Shown: positions 63,906-64,000 of the stretch, piece by piece
How the letters are laid out: the number at the start of each line of letters is the position of its first letter
Numbering within the stretch: the stretch's first letter is position 1
Origin: an uncultured Paracoccaceae bacterium
Lineage (GTDB): Bacteria; Pseudomonadota; Alphaproteobacteria; Rhodobacterales; Rhodobacteraceae
Length of the DNA stretch: 64,000 bases
Direction: 5' to 3'
NCBI GenBank assembly: GCA_943787985.1
Contig: CALSOO010000008.1
Coordinates: 172,857-236,856, forward strand
Notes under the pieces: model-generated
The model's input: only the letters and a program-made list of their open reading frames with translations
The model's database searches: none
What the model was told of the DNA's origin: nothing
Position numbers and translations under genes: made by a program

Positions 63906-64000
63906 ATGGGAGAGTGCAGTTCAATCTGCCGCCGAAGGAGCAACGCCCCGGAAACTCTCAGGCACATGGACCGTGTGGGACGCCGTCTGCGCAAAAGCGC
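63906..64000 (+). ncRNA. Glycine riboswitch aptamer (may continue past the window)
   Basis: Consensus pieces of the gcvT element occur in order: GGGAGAG, GCCGCCGAAGG.GCAA, CCGGAAACTCTCAGGCA, TGGACCG and TGGGACGCC. The first GAGAG pairs with the later CTCTC. It points rightward, so a glycine-cleavage or glycine-transport gene should lie just outside the window. Confidence 0.88.

Noticed and set aside
1..64000. CRISPR array or complete prophage
   Set aside because: No regularly spaced identical repeats and no phage structural genes were found; only integrase and transposase remnants.

Overview
The window looks like the chromosome of a marine alphaproteobacterium of the Roseobacter group (Rhodobacteraceae, perhaps Octadecabacter- or Loktanella-like). 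The evidence is the family make-up: class I LysRS, a PopZ-like acidic protein beside tolC and an isoaspartyl methyltransferase, several TRAP transporters, DUF6280 and DUF4864 proteins, and a glycine riboswitch. Many truncated or frameshifted genes and decayed intergenic repeats suggest a genome undergoing reduction and shuffling. The genus is inference.

Layout. 1-17.1 kb is mostly housekeeping: the 3' part of valS, a crotonase, a small twin-arginine peptide, a HisC-like aminotransferase, a serine-glyoxylate-type aminotransferase, an MsbA-like ABC exporter, a GT2 glycosyltransferase, ygfZ, a CobW GTPase with an amidohydrolase, efp, DUF6280, a frameshifted membrane protein, and the operon pcm-like > tolC > popZ-like. 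At 17.3-18.9 kb tRNA-Cys is followed by two integrase remnants that face each other, an old island insertion site. 19.5-28.4 kb is accessory: VOC / muconolactone-isomerase-like / ribbon-helix-helix genes, a split carboxymuconolactone decarboxylase, two PEBP-family genes with an AraC regulator, and a maleate-isomerase-like enzyme with a complete TRAP transporter and a divergent GntR regulator.

29.9-33.6 kb is a compact glucosylglycerate module: a GH13 sugar phosphorylase convergent with glucosyl-3-phosphoglycerate synthase and its HAD phosphatase. This probably makes and recycles a compatible solute. 34.1-34.6 kb is a mosaic of three gene fragments. 34.6-41.5 kb is an aromatic-type catabolic cluster (Ldh-family dehydrogenase, alpha/beta hydrolase, extradiol-like VOC protein, FAH hydrolase, GntR, MaoC, FAD hydroxylase). 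A repeated palindrome, ATTTTCGWAAAT, occurs five times at its promoters, twice as pairs spaced exactly 18 bp.

41.5-44.7 kb holds decayed pieces: a toxin-antitoxin remnant, an exported protein interrupted by an in-frame TGA, a lipoprotein and an IS3-type transposase tail. 44.7-55.7 kb is a hydroxycinnamate (ferulate/coumarate) cluster: a broken SDR dehydrogenase, enoyl-CoA hydratase, MarR regulator, feruloyl-CoA synthase, amidohydrolase, DUF3237, MBL-fold hydrolase, FAD aromatic hydroxylase and a TRAP transporter. Loss of the SDR would break the beta-oxidative side-chain pathway unless another enzyme replaces it.

55.9-64 kb holds an adenylate cyclase, a zf-TFIIB protein, a predicted barrel protein, a large beta-helix protein, DUF4864 (its ribosome binding site lies inside a perfect 14-bp hairpin), lysK, a TerB-like protein, and at the right edge a glycine riboswitch pointing out of the window. 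No CRISPR array, complete prophage or intact IS was seen.
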